Below the pieces are notes generated by a model. It had not been told where the DNA came from. It saw only the letters and a program-made list of their open reading frames with translations, and ran no database searches. From Hydrotalea flava (GTDB taxonomy: Bacteria > Bacteroidota > Bacteroidia > Chitinophagales > Chitinophagaceae): a stretch of 64,000 nucleotides of DNA. Every line of letters starts with the position of its first letter. Within the stretch, counting starts at the first letter, position 1. Below are positions 18,686 through 29,424 of this stretch, in pieces. The DNA is taken from assembly GCF_001623405.1 (NCBI RefSeq), contig NZ_LUHG01000104.1, forward strand, positions 1 to 64,000, read 5' to 3'. Position numbers and translations under genes: made by a program.

Positions 18686-20863
18686 TTACAAATTCCACCA
18701 GTAATTAAATTTTAAAGCCAGCTCTCTGTTTTTTACCATAAACGGGGCCGGATAATAATTATCGGTATATACCAGAAATAAGTCGGAGGCCGGTTTATAG
18801 CGCCACTGCAATCGGCTGTTAATGTTCAGGTTATTCAACTGATTGTTGTATTGAATATAGGTAGTGAAATATAAGTTATTAGTGAAAGTTACGTCAATAC
18901 GCGGCCCCACTAAATAAAACGGCGTATTACCCCATGGAGCAGGCAATTGCAGGTAATTATAACTAAAGTTCATATTCATATTAACATGAGGCTGAAAGCG
19001 ATAGCCAATGGTTGAATTAATGGCCAAATGTGTTCCGGAAGTATAATACCCGCCGTAACGTACCGAGAATGCATAAGTAAATAATTTTTGTGGTTGCGAA
19101 TTTATATCAAAGCCAACCGTAATCCATTTGTGTAAGGTTCCGGTAGGCAATGAATCTCTACCGGTATTGGTTGGATCGAAGGGTTGCAATAGTTGCACAT
19201 AATCTTGTGCTGCATAAGCATCTATACTCAATCGGTTACGAAATGTAATCAGGTATAGAAAACTGTTTTCATAATCGGTTCGGTGCATTTTTTCATCAAA
19301 ATAGTACGACAGGTTGAATTGAGGGCCATGACTTAAAATGCTGCCACCCTTTGGAAAAAAATATCGAATTATTTGAGGATTGAACCGAACATAACCGGTG
19401 CGGGGAACATAGCCTGTTTCTGCCGTATAATTTTTGCCTACATATTCATATTCCCCAATAACACTCCACTTACGGCTATTATAGGCCAGATTAGCTGCAT
19501 GGGAAATAGCATCGCCCGATTTGCCCGGACTAAATGATTTGAGCACAAAAGCCTTACCCGTCCATACATTATTGGGTGATGCGAGGTTGTATTGCAATCC
19601 AAAATTGCGGTTATACAACGAGTAAATGGGTTTTGTGGTATCATTTCCGGGATGGTAGCCAATAGAAGTTTTATCAACATAAATTACGCCAATGCTCGAC
19701 CGTTGGAAAACACGCCGCTGCAAAGAAACAACCGAAAAGTTTTGATTGGGAAGATATACCCCAGGTAATTGCTGTGTTTCCATATCCATGGCACCAACAC
19801 GCCAGTCTTTATTGAGTTTACCACTTAAGCGAGCACCTGCATTAATAGGCGCATCCAAACCAACCCTTCTTGAAAAGAAAGGCTGTATGCCGCTGAAACC
19901 AAAATCACCAAAAAGGTCGCTGTTCTCTAAAAAGAATTGCCTTTTCTCCGGAAAAAACAATTCAAACCTGCTTAAATTGGTTACTTGTTGATCAACTTCC
20001 ACCTGCGAAAAATCAGGATGTATGGTAAGGTCAAGGTTCAATGCAGGGGTTACAGATATTTTGGCATCTAAACCAAAACGCTGGCTCAATACGCCATAGG
20101 TATTGTTGGTATAATCTTTCTGCCAGTTGGTTAATGTATAAGGAATAACAGATATGTTTTTTTTATACAAGGGTGCAGCTGAGTCTAATTCAAGAATACC
20201 GGTATAGGCGAGCGAGGCTGTAGGGAACTGACGTGGAATGGGCGTCCAACTCGATTTTTCTGCTGCCTTTAAATCGTTCCTGCTGAAGTTAATACCCCAT
20301 TCTTTAATGCCGTTTTTATAACGAATACTTTTAAAGGGAATGGCTGCTTCAAAAACCCAACGGTTTTTATAATTCTTTACAACAGACACCCATTTGTTAT
20401 CCCAATTCAAATCCACTTTTCCGCCTTCATACATGGCACCATCCCATTGGGCACCATCGGCATTGGCACCAAACGTAAATCCGTTGGTTTGGTCATCGAA
20501 AGGATCTAAAAAGAAAATGAAATTATCATTTTTCTGAAAGTTAAAATCTCGGTGCAACGATTCTACCATATTGGGGCCTTTCCTTGTATTGTAACAAATA
20601 GCAAGAATATAAATATTATGATCATCATACACCATCCGTACTTCGGTGGGAACATTGGCTAAGCTGGTATCCATGGGTAACACCATAAAAAAGTTTTTAG
20701 CTACTTGTGCCTGTTGCCAGGCAGGTTCATCCATTACACCGTCAATTTTTATGGGTGTGTGAATTTTATGCATCGTGTAACGATAAGCAGCGTTCTTTTT
20801 TTGTGCCACCAACCTATTAATGCATAGCAAGGCTAATAAAAGTATAAGGCAATATTTCAACAT
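18686..20863 (-). CDS. DUF5916 outer-membrane protein with CBM9-like domain
   Basis: A protein of about 725 aa starting at the ATG at 20863, which gives a signal peptide (LKYCLILLLALLCINRLVAQ). An N-terminal carbohydrate-binding family-9-like domain begins with IKIDGVMDEPAWQQA (about 40-55). A long beta-rich C-terminal part with FFPEKRQFFLENSDLFG and many Tyr/Asn-rich strands ends in LKFNYWWNL, like an outer-membrane barrel. The biochemical role of this common Bacteroidota family is unknown. Convergent with the lipase gene. Confidence 0.8.
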   Translation of the reverse strand: MLKYCLILLLALLCINRLVAQKKNAAYRYTMHKIHTPIKIDGVMDEPAWQQAQVAKNFFMVLPMDTSLANVPTEVRMVYDDHNIYILAICYNTRKGPNMVESLHRDFNFQKNDNFIFFLDPFDDQTNGFTFGANADGAQWDGAMYEGGKVDLNWDNKWVSVVKNYKNRWVFEAAIPFKSIRYKNGIKEWGINFSRNDLKAAEKSSWTPIPRQFPTASLAYTGILELDSAAPLYKKNISVIPYTLTNWQKDYTNNTYGVLSQRFGLDAKISVTPALNLDLTIHPDFSQVEVDQQVTNLSRFELFFPEKRQFFLENSDLFGDFGFSGIQPFFSRRVGLDAPINAGARLSGKLNKDWRVGAMDMETQQLPGVYLPNQNFSVVSLQRRVFQRSSIGVIYVDKTSIGYHPGNDTTKPIYSLYNRNFGLQYNLASPNNVWTGKAFVLKSFSPGKSGDAISHAANLAYNSRKWSVIGEYEYVGKNYTAETGYVPRTGYVRFNPQIIRYFFPKGGSILSHGPQFNLSYYFDEKMHRTDYENSFLYLITFRNRLSIDAYAAQDYVQLLQPFDPTNTGRDSLPTGTLHKWITVGFDINSQPQKLFTYAFSVRYGGYYTSGTHLAINSTIGYRFQPHVNMNMNFSYNYLQLPAPWGNTPFYLVGPRIDVTFTNNLYFTTYIQYNNQLNNLNINSRLQWRYKPASDLFLVYTDNYYPAPFMVKNRELALKFNYWWNL

Positions 20864-21086
20864 GGCAGTTGCAATGGTTACCAACCGAAGTTATGCGGTA
20901 AAGCGAAAAATGAATACGATTTTAATGTAGCTGCCGGTTTATTTGATATCCATCAATTTTGTTTGTATATAATATGGCCTACCATGTATATTGTATGCAT
21001 ACAGATAAATAAAATATATTTCAATTGCCTGTACAAATTAAACATTTTCATTACATTACAGTCAAAGCCAACCATAGCTTAAATAT
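20864..21086. other. intergenic, no gene seen
   Basis: An AT-rich spacer between the divergent DUF5916 gene and the broken beta-lactamase-like gene. No hairpin or RNA gene found; it should hold both promoters. Confidence 0.4.
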
Positions 21087-22181
21087 ATGAAAATAAATTT
21101 TCAATTCGTAACAGTAATGCTGTGCCTGTTCATTGCAAAGGGATGCCATAAAAAAAATGCCCCCCTGCTACAGGTTCGTATTCAGACAGTTTATACTTTC
21201 CGCCAGTAAATAGCAGCACATGGGAAACCATTGCGCCGGCTACATTAGGTTGAGATAATACAGCACTGAATAATTTGTATCCTTACTTGCAAAGTAAAAA
21301 TACCAAAGCCTTTATTATTTTAAAAAACGGCAAAATTGTTACAGAACAATATTTTGGAAGTTTTACGGCAGACAGCTTATGGTATTGGGCATCGGCAGGT
21401 AAAACCATGACAGGCTTATTGGTGGGAATTGCACAAAGAGAAGGGCTATTAAATATCAATGACATTTCATCAAAATATTTAGGCACGGGATGGACAAGAG
21501 CTCCTATTGACAAAGAAAACAAAATTACCATTCGCCATCAGTTAACCATGACCACCGGTTTATATGATGGTGTACCCGATAATTACTGCACCTTGCCATC
21601 CTGCCTAATTTATAAAGCCGATGCAGGAACGAGATGGGCTTATCATACCGGCGCATACACTTTGTTAGATCAGATAATTGCCAATGCATCGGGTATACCA
21701 TTCAACAGTTATTTTCAACAAAAAATAAGCGATAAAATTGGAATGAATGGCATATGGATTAAATTACCTAATTCAAATAACTTGTATTATAGTAATGCGA
21801 GGAGTATGGCCAGATTTGGTTTATTGCTACTCAATAAAGGCAACTGGGGTAATATAACTGTGTTAGGTGATAACGTTTATTTTCATCAACAAACCAATAC
21901 TTCGCAAAATTTAAATCTGAGCTACGGGTATTTAACATGGCTGAATGGAAAAAGCAGTTGCATGTTGCCAACCCTGCAAACCGTATTTCCTACTGCAATC
22001 ATTCCCAATGCCCCTACAGATATGTATGCAGCATTGGGTAAAAACGATCAGAAAATTTATGTAGTACCCTCGCAGCAATTAGTTTATCAGAATGGGCAAC
22101 GCCGCTGATAGCAGCCAATTTTCCATTGCCGGTTTTGACAATGAATTGTGGGGAAAATTGAAATTGATGATGCATTTGTAA
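21087..22181 (+). pseudogene. broken class C beta-lactamase-like lipoprotein
   Basis: Remnant of a serine beta-lactamase-like hydrolase. The ATG at 21087 begins a lipoprotein signal ending IAKGC, but the frame shifts around the A and C homopolymers at 21150-21165. The next frame meets a TGA at 21251 where Trp is expected (GLG-stop-DNTALN). The main body at 21275-22084 keeps the SxxK nucleophile SAGKT and the fold segments, but reads YHT at the YxN position, where Asn is usual. A third break near 22085-22091 moves the end into another frame, giving RMGNAADSS ... FDNELWGKL and a stop at 22181. Three independent lesions make function unlikely. Confidence 0.85.
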
Positions 22182-22677
22182 GCTATCTTCCGGTTGATTG
22201 TATCGATGCCACTACACAAATATACAATTATTGCAATGCCCAAAAGTAGCAATACATTTTTTCGCCTAACCGGAAGCATATATTAGCATTTTAAAGTATC
22301 TTTCGGCTATCCCCCAATATCAAATGTAACCATGATTATTTTTTTATGAAAATACATTTATTCGGGTATCATTTCATTCCAAATATTATCAGCATTTTAT
22401 TGTAACATAAGCTTTGTAATTTTAAAGAAGCTACATTTCTGCAAATGAACAGCTCAACTGTTCAAAGGTGTTCATGAAATTTTAATAAAGAAATTATAAA
22501 AAAAACTTTGCTTTATTTCATTTGAATGTACCTTTCCAAAACAATTCTTTTAAAAATTTTCTTGTTTTAAAAAATACGCATCAAAAATAGTCGTTTTGAA
22601 TCTGTTATTCTTCGTGTACTATCACAACAAACACGGATAGCAAAACATTAAGTAGGAACAAAAAAATGTAACACCAT
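22182..22677. other. AT-rich intergenic region
   Basis: About 500 bases with no credible frame. It must hold the promoter of the GH30 gene. I found no clear TAnnTTTG box or riboswitch fold. Confidence 0.4.
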
Positions 22678-24144
22678 ATGAAAGTATTGATTACATGCAT
22701 ATTTGCTGCAATAGCAGGTATTGGTTTTATCAAGATTCCTGCTACGCAACCTGCGCCAAAAGCACATTCATACAACGCGAAGAAAGTGATTGTCTACACC
22801 ACTGCAGAAGGCACCCGTTACAGAATATCGGCAACCGATACCTTAACACTTTCACCAATGGGCCAGCCGGTTGAAACACAGATATGTGTTTTTGTAGATC
22901 CCGGAAAACAGTTTCAAAAAGTAATTGGATTTGGAGGCGCTATTACCGATGCTACTGCAGAAACATTTTATAAACTGCCTGAAGCTAGCAAACAAGAATT
23001 GCTCGATGCCTACTATAATCCAACAAAAGGCATTGGTTATACTATGGGACGCACCAATATTAACAGTTGCGATTTTAGCAGTGGCAGTTATACTTATGTT
23101 GCAAATAATGATAGTAGTTTATCTACCTTTTCAATTACACATGATAAAACTTATAAAATGCCGTTGATTAAAGCTGCAGCAAAAGCAACCGGCAACAAAT
23201 TTCATTTATTTGTTTCGCCATGGTCGCCACCGGCCTGGATGAAAGATAATAACAGCATGGTAGAAGGCGGTCACCTGAAAAATAATTTCAGGAAAGCCTG
23301 GGCACAGTATTATGTAAAATTTATAAAAGCTTATGAAGCGGATGGCATTCCTGTTTGGGGTCTTACAGTGCAAAATGAACCCATGGCCAAGCAAACCTGG
23401 GAATCCTGTATTTACAGTGCTGAAGCAGAAAGAGATTTTGTGAAAGGTTATTTAGGACCCGCATTACAGCGGAGTGGCCTTGGCGATAAAAAGCTGATTA
23501 TATGGGATCACAATCGTGATTTATTGTACCAACGTGCCAGCACAGTATTGGATGATCCGGAAGCAGCCAAATATGTTTGGGGTATTGGTTATCACTGGTA
23601 CGAAACATGGACAGGCAGTGGTATGGAATTTTTAAATGAACAAAGGGTACATGAAGCCTACCCGGATAAACATTTAATGTTTACAGAAGGTTGCATTGAA
23701 AAATTTAGTTATGACAGAATCAATGACTGGAGCCTGGGTGAACGTTATGGACACTCACTCATAAATGATTTTAATAATGGAACAGTGGCATGGACCGACT
23801 GGAATATTTTATTAGATGAAAAAGGAGGCCCTAACCATGTTGGTAATTTTTGTTTTGCGCCCATACATGCCGATACCCGAACCGGAAAACTGCTATACAC
23901 CAACAGCTATTATTATTTGGGGCAGTTTTCAAAATTTGTGCATCCGGGTGCCAGGAGAATTATCAGTTCATCGAACAGAGACCAGTTAGAAACTACTGCA
24001 TTTGAAAATCAGGATGGCAGCTTGGCTGTTATTGTGATGAACCCAACCAACAAGGCCATACAATACCATTTATGGATTCATGGTGCTGCCACACAATTAG
24101 TTAGCCTACCCCATTCTATTGCAACAATGGTAATAGACAAATAG
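22678..24144 (+). CDS. GH30 glycoside hydrolase (glucosylceramidase-like)
   Basis: A 488-aa secreted or periplasmic retaining glycosidase of family GH30. Order: signal peptide (to about residue 20), start of the barrel at GFGGAITDATAETF (84-97), the acid/base Glu E234 in VQNEP, the nucleophile E337 in FTEGC, then a C-terminal beta domain. Related enzymes cleave beta-glucosyl or beta-1,6-glucan bonds; the substrate cannot be settled here. No SusC/SusD pair or regulator sits beside it, so it is not part of a standard polysaccharide locus in this window. Confidence 0.9.
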   Translation: MKVLITCIFAAIAGIGFIKIPATQPAPKAHSYNAKKVIVYTTAEGTRYRISATDTLTLSPMGQPVETQICVFVDPGKQFQKVIGFGGAITDATAETFYKLPEASKQELLDAYYNPTKGIGYTMGRTNINSCDFSSGSYTYVANNDSSLSTFSITHDKTYKMPLIKAAAKATGNKFHLFVSPWSPPAWMKDNNSMVEGGHLKNNFRKAWAQYYVKFIKAYEADGIPVWGLTVQNEPMAKQTWESCIYSAEAERDFVKGYLGPALQRSGLGDKKLIIWDHNRDLLYQRASTVLDDPEAAKYVWGIGYHWYETWTGSGMEFLNEQRVHEAYPDKHLMFTEGCIEKFSYDRINDWSLGERYGHSLINDFNNGTVAWTDWNILLDEKGGPNHVGNFCFAPIHADTRTGKLLYTNSYYYLGQFSKFVHPGARRIISSSNRDQLETTAFENQDGSLAVIVMNPTNKAIQYHLWIHGAATQLVSLPHSIATMVIDK

Positions 24145-24167
24145 CTTTTAAATAAAAAATAAACAAC

Positions 24168-24629
24168 ATGAATTCTGTTATACAAAACATAGTAAATATT
24201 AGAAAATACTTAATTGAAATGTGTGAACCTTTATCCGTTGTACAACTCAATACAATACCTAATGGGTTTAACAATAATATTGTTTGGAATTTTGGCCACT
24301 TAATTGCAGCACAGCAAGGGCTTTGTTATATACGTTCCGGACTTAAACCGGTGGTAGATGAATCTATTATATTACAGTTTAAGGGAGGTAGCAAACCAGA
24401 AAAGCAATGGGATGAACAAGAAATTGTACGCATAAAACAAACAATGATCGATTCATTACACCAACTGAATGCGGATATAGCGGAGCAGCTATTTTCTCAA
24501 TACGAAACATTTCAAACCCGCTATGGCGTTACCTTAAGCAGCATTTCAGATGCCATACAATTTCTTCCTTTTCATGAAGGATTGCATACCGGCACCATTA
24601 TGGCCATTAAAAAATTAGTAAGCCTTTAA
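24168..24629 (+). CDS. DinB-family protein
   Basis: A 153-aa four-helix protein of the DinB/YfiT-like superfamily. The putative metal-binding histidines are in NFGHLIAAQ and FHEGLHTGTI. Such proteins include thiol-dependent transferases; the particular reaction is unknown. It follows the GH30 gene by 23 bases and may be co-transcribed. Confidence 0.8.
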   Translation: MNSVIQNIVNIRKYLIEMCEPLSVVQLNTIPNGFNNNIVWNFGHLIAAQQGLCYIRSGLKPVVDESIILQFKGGSKPEKQWDEQEIVRIKQTMIDSLHQLNADIAEQLFSQYETFQTRYGVTLSSISDAIQFLPFHEGLHTGTIMAIKKLVSL

Positions 24630-24793
24630 TTCATCAACAATTTTCGTAAATACAAAGCAATAATAATATTAAAGAAATTTTTTAACTATGTACTTCCAAA
24701 ACCGGTCAATTAAAATAAAAATGCAACGGTTTTGAAATTTTAAATATCAACTAAAAGGCTAATAAAATTACGTGAAGCTATTAATGTAACTGA

Positions 24794-25489
24794 TTATTTT
24801 TCAACAGTTGTTATTTGCAGGTTTTTTTCTACAGAAATAATCTGGCATGTAATGATAATTGTAAAAAAGTTACTATCTATAATGATATATTTGATTTTGC
24901 ATGGAATCAACCTATTGCCAATTAAATTATTCCAGTAAATCTGTCTCAAAATCAATACTGCATTTTGTGTTATTCTTATATCATTGGTAAAGCTACGACC
25001 AATCACCAAGAATATTTTTCATTACCAATTACAATAGTTACCACTTTAATGAAATGTAATCATACTGCTGTACCTACGTATTTTCCCACTAAAAAAGTTG
25101 AATTTTGCGGACTAGTATGACCTAGAATTATATTAAATATAAACACAATGCACTTTTTCTTTTTATGAATTAAACAGCACCGGATAAATAGTATACAGTT
25201 TAATTTTTACACAAAAACATTACTGACAGTTGATTTACACAGAACCGGAACTTATGCTTCTAATACCCCATATATTGGTGTTGAAACCATTTTTGATCAG
25301 AAAGGCTCAGTATGGGGCCTTAATTTCAGGCCAACGAATCAAGATACCTCATTAACATTCAACACAGCAATTAATAGGTATACAAAAATTTCTGTGTCTT
25401 TTAAAAAAGACAGTACCGGGTATCAAACCATTGTAGATTCTGTGTATTGCGCTGCCGTTGGTAGTAACAAAGTAAGTATTACATACTAA
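24794..25489 (+). pseudogene. decayed secreted-protein remnant (tentative)
   Basis: One reading frame from 24794 to 25489 (232 codons) has only three internal stops (in the areas of 24955, 25120 and 25166), far fewer than expected in such AT-rich DNA. It reads like protein: LACNDNCKKVTIYNDIFDFAW early and a 106-codon open tail with GVETIFDQKGSVWGLNF to the stop at 25489. A hydrophobic stretch in a neighbouring frame just upstream (LIIFQQLLFAGFFLQ) looks like the lost signal peptide. No ATG gives a complete gene. I do not recognise the family. The opposite-strand frame here (24794-25009) has no support. Confidence 0.4.
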
Positions 25490-25499
25490 AACAGGTATT

Positions 25500-28259
25500 C
25501 TATACCACCACATTAATCATTTTGCCTTTTACAAAAATGAATTTTTTAATGGATTTATCGTCAGTCCATTTTTTTACTACTTCATTTTGTAAAGTAACCT
25601 GCTCCACTTCCTCTTGAGTAGCTGTGAGTGAAAAAGCAATAGTGGTTCTTAATTTGCCATTGATACTCACCGGATATTCTTTTACAGATTCGGTTAAATA
25701 CTCGGCATTCCAAACCGGGAAAGGTGCATTAACTACAGGCTCCTGGTTGCCCAGCACATGCCATAATTCTTCTGCAACATGTGGGGCATATGGCGCCAGC
25801 AAAACAACAAATGGTTCCAGAATAGCTTTATTATGCGTATGTAAATCGCTTAGTTCATTTACACAAACCATAAATGCTGCAACGGCTGTATTGAATGAAA
25901 ACCGCTCAGTATCTTCTTCAATTTTTTTAATGGTTTTGTGCAATACTTTTAATTGCTGTGGAGTAGCCGGTTCCTGATTCAGAATAACTGTCCCCTTCAC
26001 TTCATCAAAAAACAAGCGCCATAGTTTTTTCAAAAAACGGTGTACCCCTTCAATTCCCTTGGTATCCCAGGGTTTACTTTGCTCCACCGGACCTAAAAAC
26101 ATTTCGTACATGCGGAAAGTGTCTGCCCCGTATTTCGCCACCAAATCATCCGGATTCACGGTATTGAATTTAGATTTCGACATTTTTTCTACTTCAACAC
26201 CACAAATGTATTTGCCCTCTTCTAAAATAAATTCAGCATTGGCATATTCCCCATTCCGCCATTGTTTAAAAGCCGTTATATCTAATACCACACCATCTAC
26301 CATATTTACATCCACATGCAAAGCATTTACTTCGTATTGATTCTTCAATCCGGCAGAAACAAAAGCATGTGTGCCCTGAATTCGATATACAAAGCGGCTA
26401 CTGCCTTGTATCATACCCTGATTCACTAATTTCTTAAAAGGTTCATCAAAGCCAATATAACCTAAATCAAATAAGGCTTTGGTCCACATTCGGCTATACA
26501 GCAAATGCCCTACCGCATGTTCGGTTCCGCCTACATATACATCTACCTGCCCCCAGTAATCACTTATCTTTCTATCACAAAAAGCAGTAGTATTATGCGG
26601 ATCCATGTATCGCAAAAAATACCAGCTACTTCCGGCATAACCGGGCATGGTATTGGTTTCTAAATTGCGTTGTACCCATTCAGGAATATTGGCTAATGGT
26701 CCTTCTCCTTCCGGACCTGGAGAATAAGTTTCTACTTCAGGCAATAATAAAGGCAGCTCATTCTCTGGCAACGGTATAGCATTGCCCTCCATCCATTGTA
26801 TGGGGAAAGGCTCGCCCCAATAGCGCTGGCGGCTAAAAGCGGCATCACGCATTTTATAATTCACTTTTCTTTTGCCAATACCTCTTGTTTCTAATTCAAC
26901 AATCACCACTTCAATGGCTTTACGCATAGGCATACCCGTAAGGAAACCGCTATTGGTTAATATGGCATCTTTGGTAGGGTTTGCATCTATTCCGGTAAAA
27001 GCATTCCCAATAATATTGGTAATAGGAATATTGAAATGTTGGGCAAATTTAAAATCGCGTTCATCGCCGCATGGCACAGCCATAATAGCACCGGTTCCAT
27101 AACCCGCCAGTACATATTCTGCTACCCAAATTGGTATCCGTTGTTGGTTAAATGGGTTAATGGCATAAGCACCGGTAAAACAACCCGATATATTTTTTTC
27201 GGCTTGCCGCTCCCGATCACTTCGGCTTTTTACGTATGCCAGATAATCGTCAATGGCCTGTTTTTGTACGGGTGTGGTAATGGAATTTACCAACGGCAAT
27301 TCAGGAGCAATGACCATAAAATCAACACCAAAAATGGTATCGGGTCGGGTGGTATACACCCTAAGTTTTTCAGATTGCCCTTCTATTTCAAAATCAATTT
27401 CGGCGCCACTGCTTTTGCCAATCCAGTTGGTTTGCATTTCTTTCATGGCTTCACTAAAATCAACAGTAGTCAGGCCTTGTAATAAACGATCGGCATATTC
27501 TGTAATGCGTAAATACCACTGGCGTAATTTCTTTTTTTCAACCGGATGTCCGCCCCTTTCACTTACCCCATTCACCACTTCATCGTTTGCCAATACTGTA
27601 CCCAGAGCAGGACACCAGTTTACCTCGCCATAACCACAGTAAGCCAGGCGATAATGCATTAAAATTTGCTGCTGTTCCGTAAAAGTAAAACGCTTCCATT
27701 CGGCAGCGGTAAAATGCAAAGCAGCATCACCGGGACATTCGTGTTGTGCATTGCCTTCTTTTTCAAAAGCTTCAATTAAAGTGGCAATAGGCGCCGCTTT
27801 TTGCAACCGACGGTTAAAAAAGCTGTTAAATAGTTGCAAAAAAATCCATTGCGTCCATTTATAATAATTGGGGTCACAGGTTTTTACCTCTCTTTCCCAA
27901 TCGAAACAAAAGCCAATTTTATCTAACTGATTCCTGAAATTTTGAATATTATTTTCAGTTGAAATGGCCGGATGGATACCATGTTCAATAGCATATTGTT
28001 CTGCCGGAAGCCCAAACGCATCATATCCCATGGGATGCAATACATTAAAACCCTTCAACCTTTTGTAACGTGCAAAAATATCGCTGGCAATATAACCCAA
28101 TGGATGGCCTACATGCAAACCGGCACCGCTGGGATATGGGAACATATCCAATACATAAAATTTAGGCTTATCTGACTGATTGGGAACTGCATATACCCTT
28201 TCACTGTTCCAGTATTGTTGCCACTTTTGCTCTATTTCCCTAAAATTATATTCCATCAT
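25500..28259 (-). CDS. leuS: leucyl-tRNA synthetase
   Basis: Class Ia enzyme charging tRNA-Leu. At 919 aa it has the HIGH-type motif PYPSGAGLHVGH (about 41-52), KMSKS in VEKMSKSKFN, and the CP1 editing domain between them. It includes a long insert with AALHFTAAEWKRFTFTEQQ of the type seen in Bacteroidota. Two adjacent ATGs at 28259 and 28256 could start it. Confidence 0.97.
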   Translation of the reverse strand: MMEYNFREIEQKWQQYWNSERVYAVPNQSDKPKFYVLDMFPYPSGAGLHVGHPLGYIASDIFARYKRLKGFNVLHPMGYDAFGLPAEQYAIEHGIHPAISTENNIQNFRNQLDKIGFCFDWEREVKTCDPNYYKWTQWIFLQLFNSFFNRRLQKAAPIATLIEAFEKEGNAQHECPGDAALHFTAAEWKRFTFTEQQQILMHYRLAYCGYGEVNWCPALGTVLANDEVVNGVSERGGHPVEKKKLRQWYLRITEYADRLLQGLTTVDFSEAMKEMQTNWIGKSSGAEIDFEIEGQSEKLRVYTTRPDTIFGVDFMVIAPELPLVNSITTPVQKQAIDDYLAYVKSRSDRERQAEKNISGCFTGAYAINPFNQQRIPIWVAEYVLAGYGTGAIMAVPCGDERDFKFAQHFNIPITNIIGNAFTGIDANPTKDAILTNSGFLTGMPMRKAIEVVIVELETRGIGKRKVNYKMRDAAFSRQRYWGEPFPIQWMEGNAIPLPENELPLLLPEVETYSPGPEGEGPLANIPEWVQRNLETNTMPGYAGSSWYFLRYMDPHNTTAFCDRKISDYWGQVDVYVGGTEHAVGHLLYSRMWTKALFDLGYIGFDEPFKKLVNQGMIQGSSRFVYRIQGTHAFVSAGLKNQYEVNALHVDVNMVDGVVLDITAFKQWRNGEYANAEFILEEGKYICGVEVEKMSKSKFNTVNPDDLVAKYGADTFRMYEMFLGPVEQSKPWDTKGIEGVHRFLKKLWRLFFDEVKGTVILNQEPATPQQLKVLHKTIKKIEEDTERFSFNTAVAAFMVCVNELSDLHTHNKAILEPFVVLLAPYAPHVAEELWHVLGNQEPVVNAPFPVWNAEYLTESVKEYPVSINGKLRTTIAFSLTATQEEVEQVTLQNEVVKKWTDDKSIKKFIFVKGKMINVVV

Positions 28260-28419
28260 ACTAACTTGTAATAAAAAACGTTATCGTTACACTGAATGGT
28301 ATTATGAACTGTAGCTTACCGCAGAGTCTTATACAAAAAAAATAACCATAAAAAAATATCTTGCACTACTTTGCAGCTATTACAGTGAACTGACTGGCTG
28401 CAAATGTAAGTGATTAGGC

Positions 28420-28427
28420 TACATTTG
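28420..28427 (+). promoter_or_regulatory. -7 box upstream of ftsX
   Basis: TACATTTG, a match to TAnnTTTG, 27 bases before the ftsX ATG. It sits in the divergent leuS/ftsX spacer; no clear -33 box. Confidence 0.45.
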
Positions 28428-28454
28428 TACCGACAGAAGTTTTAAAAAAATTGT

Positions 28455-29330
28455 ATGGAGCATCAAAAAAAATCATCTTTAAAAAGAAGTAAACCCAACT
28501 ATGTAAACAGTATTGTAGGTGTTGCATTGGTATTATTGTTAATGGGTATTATGGGCTGGGTATTTCTGAATTTTGAAAGGGCAGGTAACGCTTTGAAAGA
28601 AGACATTAAAGTGCAGGTTTTTTTACGCACGGCGAATAAAGACTCCATTAGCCAAATGCAGCAATATATATCCACACAACCTTTTGCAAAAAATGTGGAT
28701 TATATAGATAAGGAAAAGGCCAAACAAATTTGGAATAAAGACAATAATGAAGACTGGGCAAAGATTTTAGATGCCAATCCATTACCCGAAAGTATTGACT
28801 TTTATGCCCGAGCTGCTTATGTGAATAAAGACAGCCTCGACGCTATTTCAACCCATATTATTTCCTTATTTGGCAATCAAATAACAGAAATAAAATATCC
28901 AAAAGATTTGGTGAACAACATTAACGAAAAAGCCACCCGTTTTGGACTTGCTTTTTTAGTCATTTCGAGTATTTTGTGCCTCATCGTAATATTTAGTATT
29001 GACAATACCATTAAGCTGGCTATGTTCAGTAATCGTTTCCTGATTAAAACCATGCAAATGGTGGGTGCAACACGCAGTTTTATAGCCCGGCCAATGGATA
29101 TTAAAGCCATTATAAACGGATTAATCAGTTCCGGAATTGCCATTATATTATTGTTTATTATCATTAGCTGGATAGAAAACCAGGTACCACAGTTAAAAGT
29201 AATTCATGATACGAAACTGAATTTTATTTTATTCGGGGGAATGATTTTGGTAGGCGTAGGCATTTCTTTATTTAGCACCCACAGAAGTGTGATTAAATAC
29301 CTGAAAATGAAGTTAGATGACCTGTACTAA
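28455..29330 (+). CDS. ftsX: cell division protein FtsX
   Basis: A 291-aa membrane protein that with the ATPase FtsE couples cell division to peptidoglycan hydrolase activation. It has an N-terminal helix (about 18-40), an extracytoplasmic domain, then three helices, including one around FGLAFLVISSILCLIVIFS. ftsE is not adjacent, as is usual in Bacteroidota. It is followed by DUF3098 and uppP. Confidence 0.92.
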   Translation: MEHQKKSSLKRSKPNYVNSIVGVALVLLLMGIMGWVFLNFERAGNALKEDIKVQVFLRTANKDSISQMQQYISTQPFAKNVDYIDKEKAKQIWNKDNNEDWAKILDANPLPESIDFYARAAYVNKDSLDAISTHIISLFGNQITEIKYPKDLVNNINEKATRFGLAFLVISSILCLIVIFSIDNTIKLAMFSNRFLIKTMQMVGATRSFIARPMDIKAIINGLISSGIAIILLFIIISWIENQVPQLKVIHDTKLNFILFGGMILVGVGISLFSTHRSVIKYLKMKLDDLY

Positions 29331-29424
29331 CCTAAAACCGGTTTTCTGTAAAAAAATATTCATTTAACACAGATAAATGAATGGGTTTGCTATATTGCAA
29401 CTTTAAATTAATGCATACAACATC

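Noticed and set aside
22182-22677. Riboswitch or starch-utilisation locus before the GH30 gene
   Set aside because: No SusC/SusD genes, regulators or structured RNA elements could be recognised.
24794-25009. 71-residue minus-strand frame
   Set aside because: Weak composition and no neighbours; the plus-strand frame is a better explanation.
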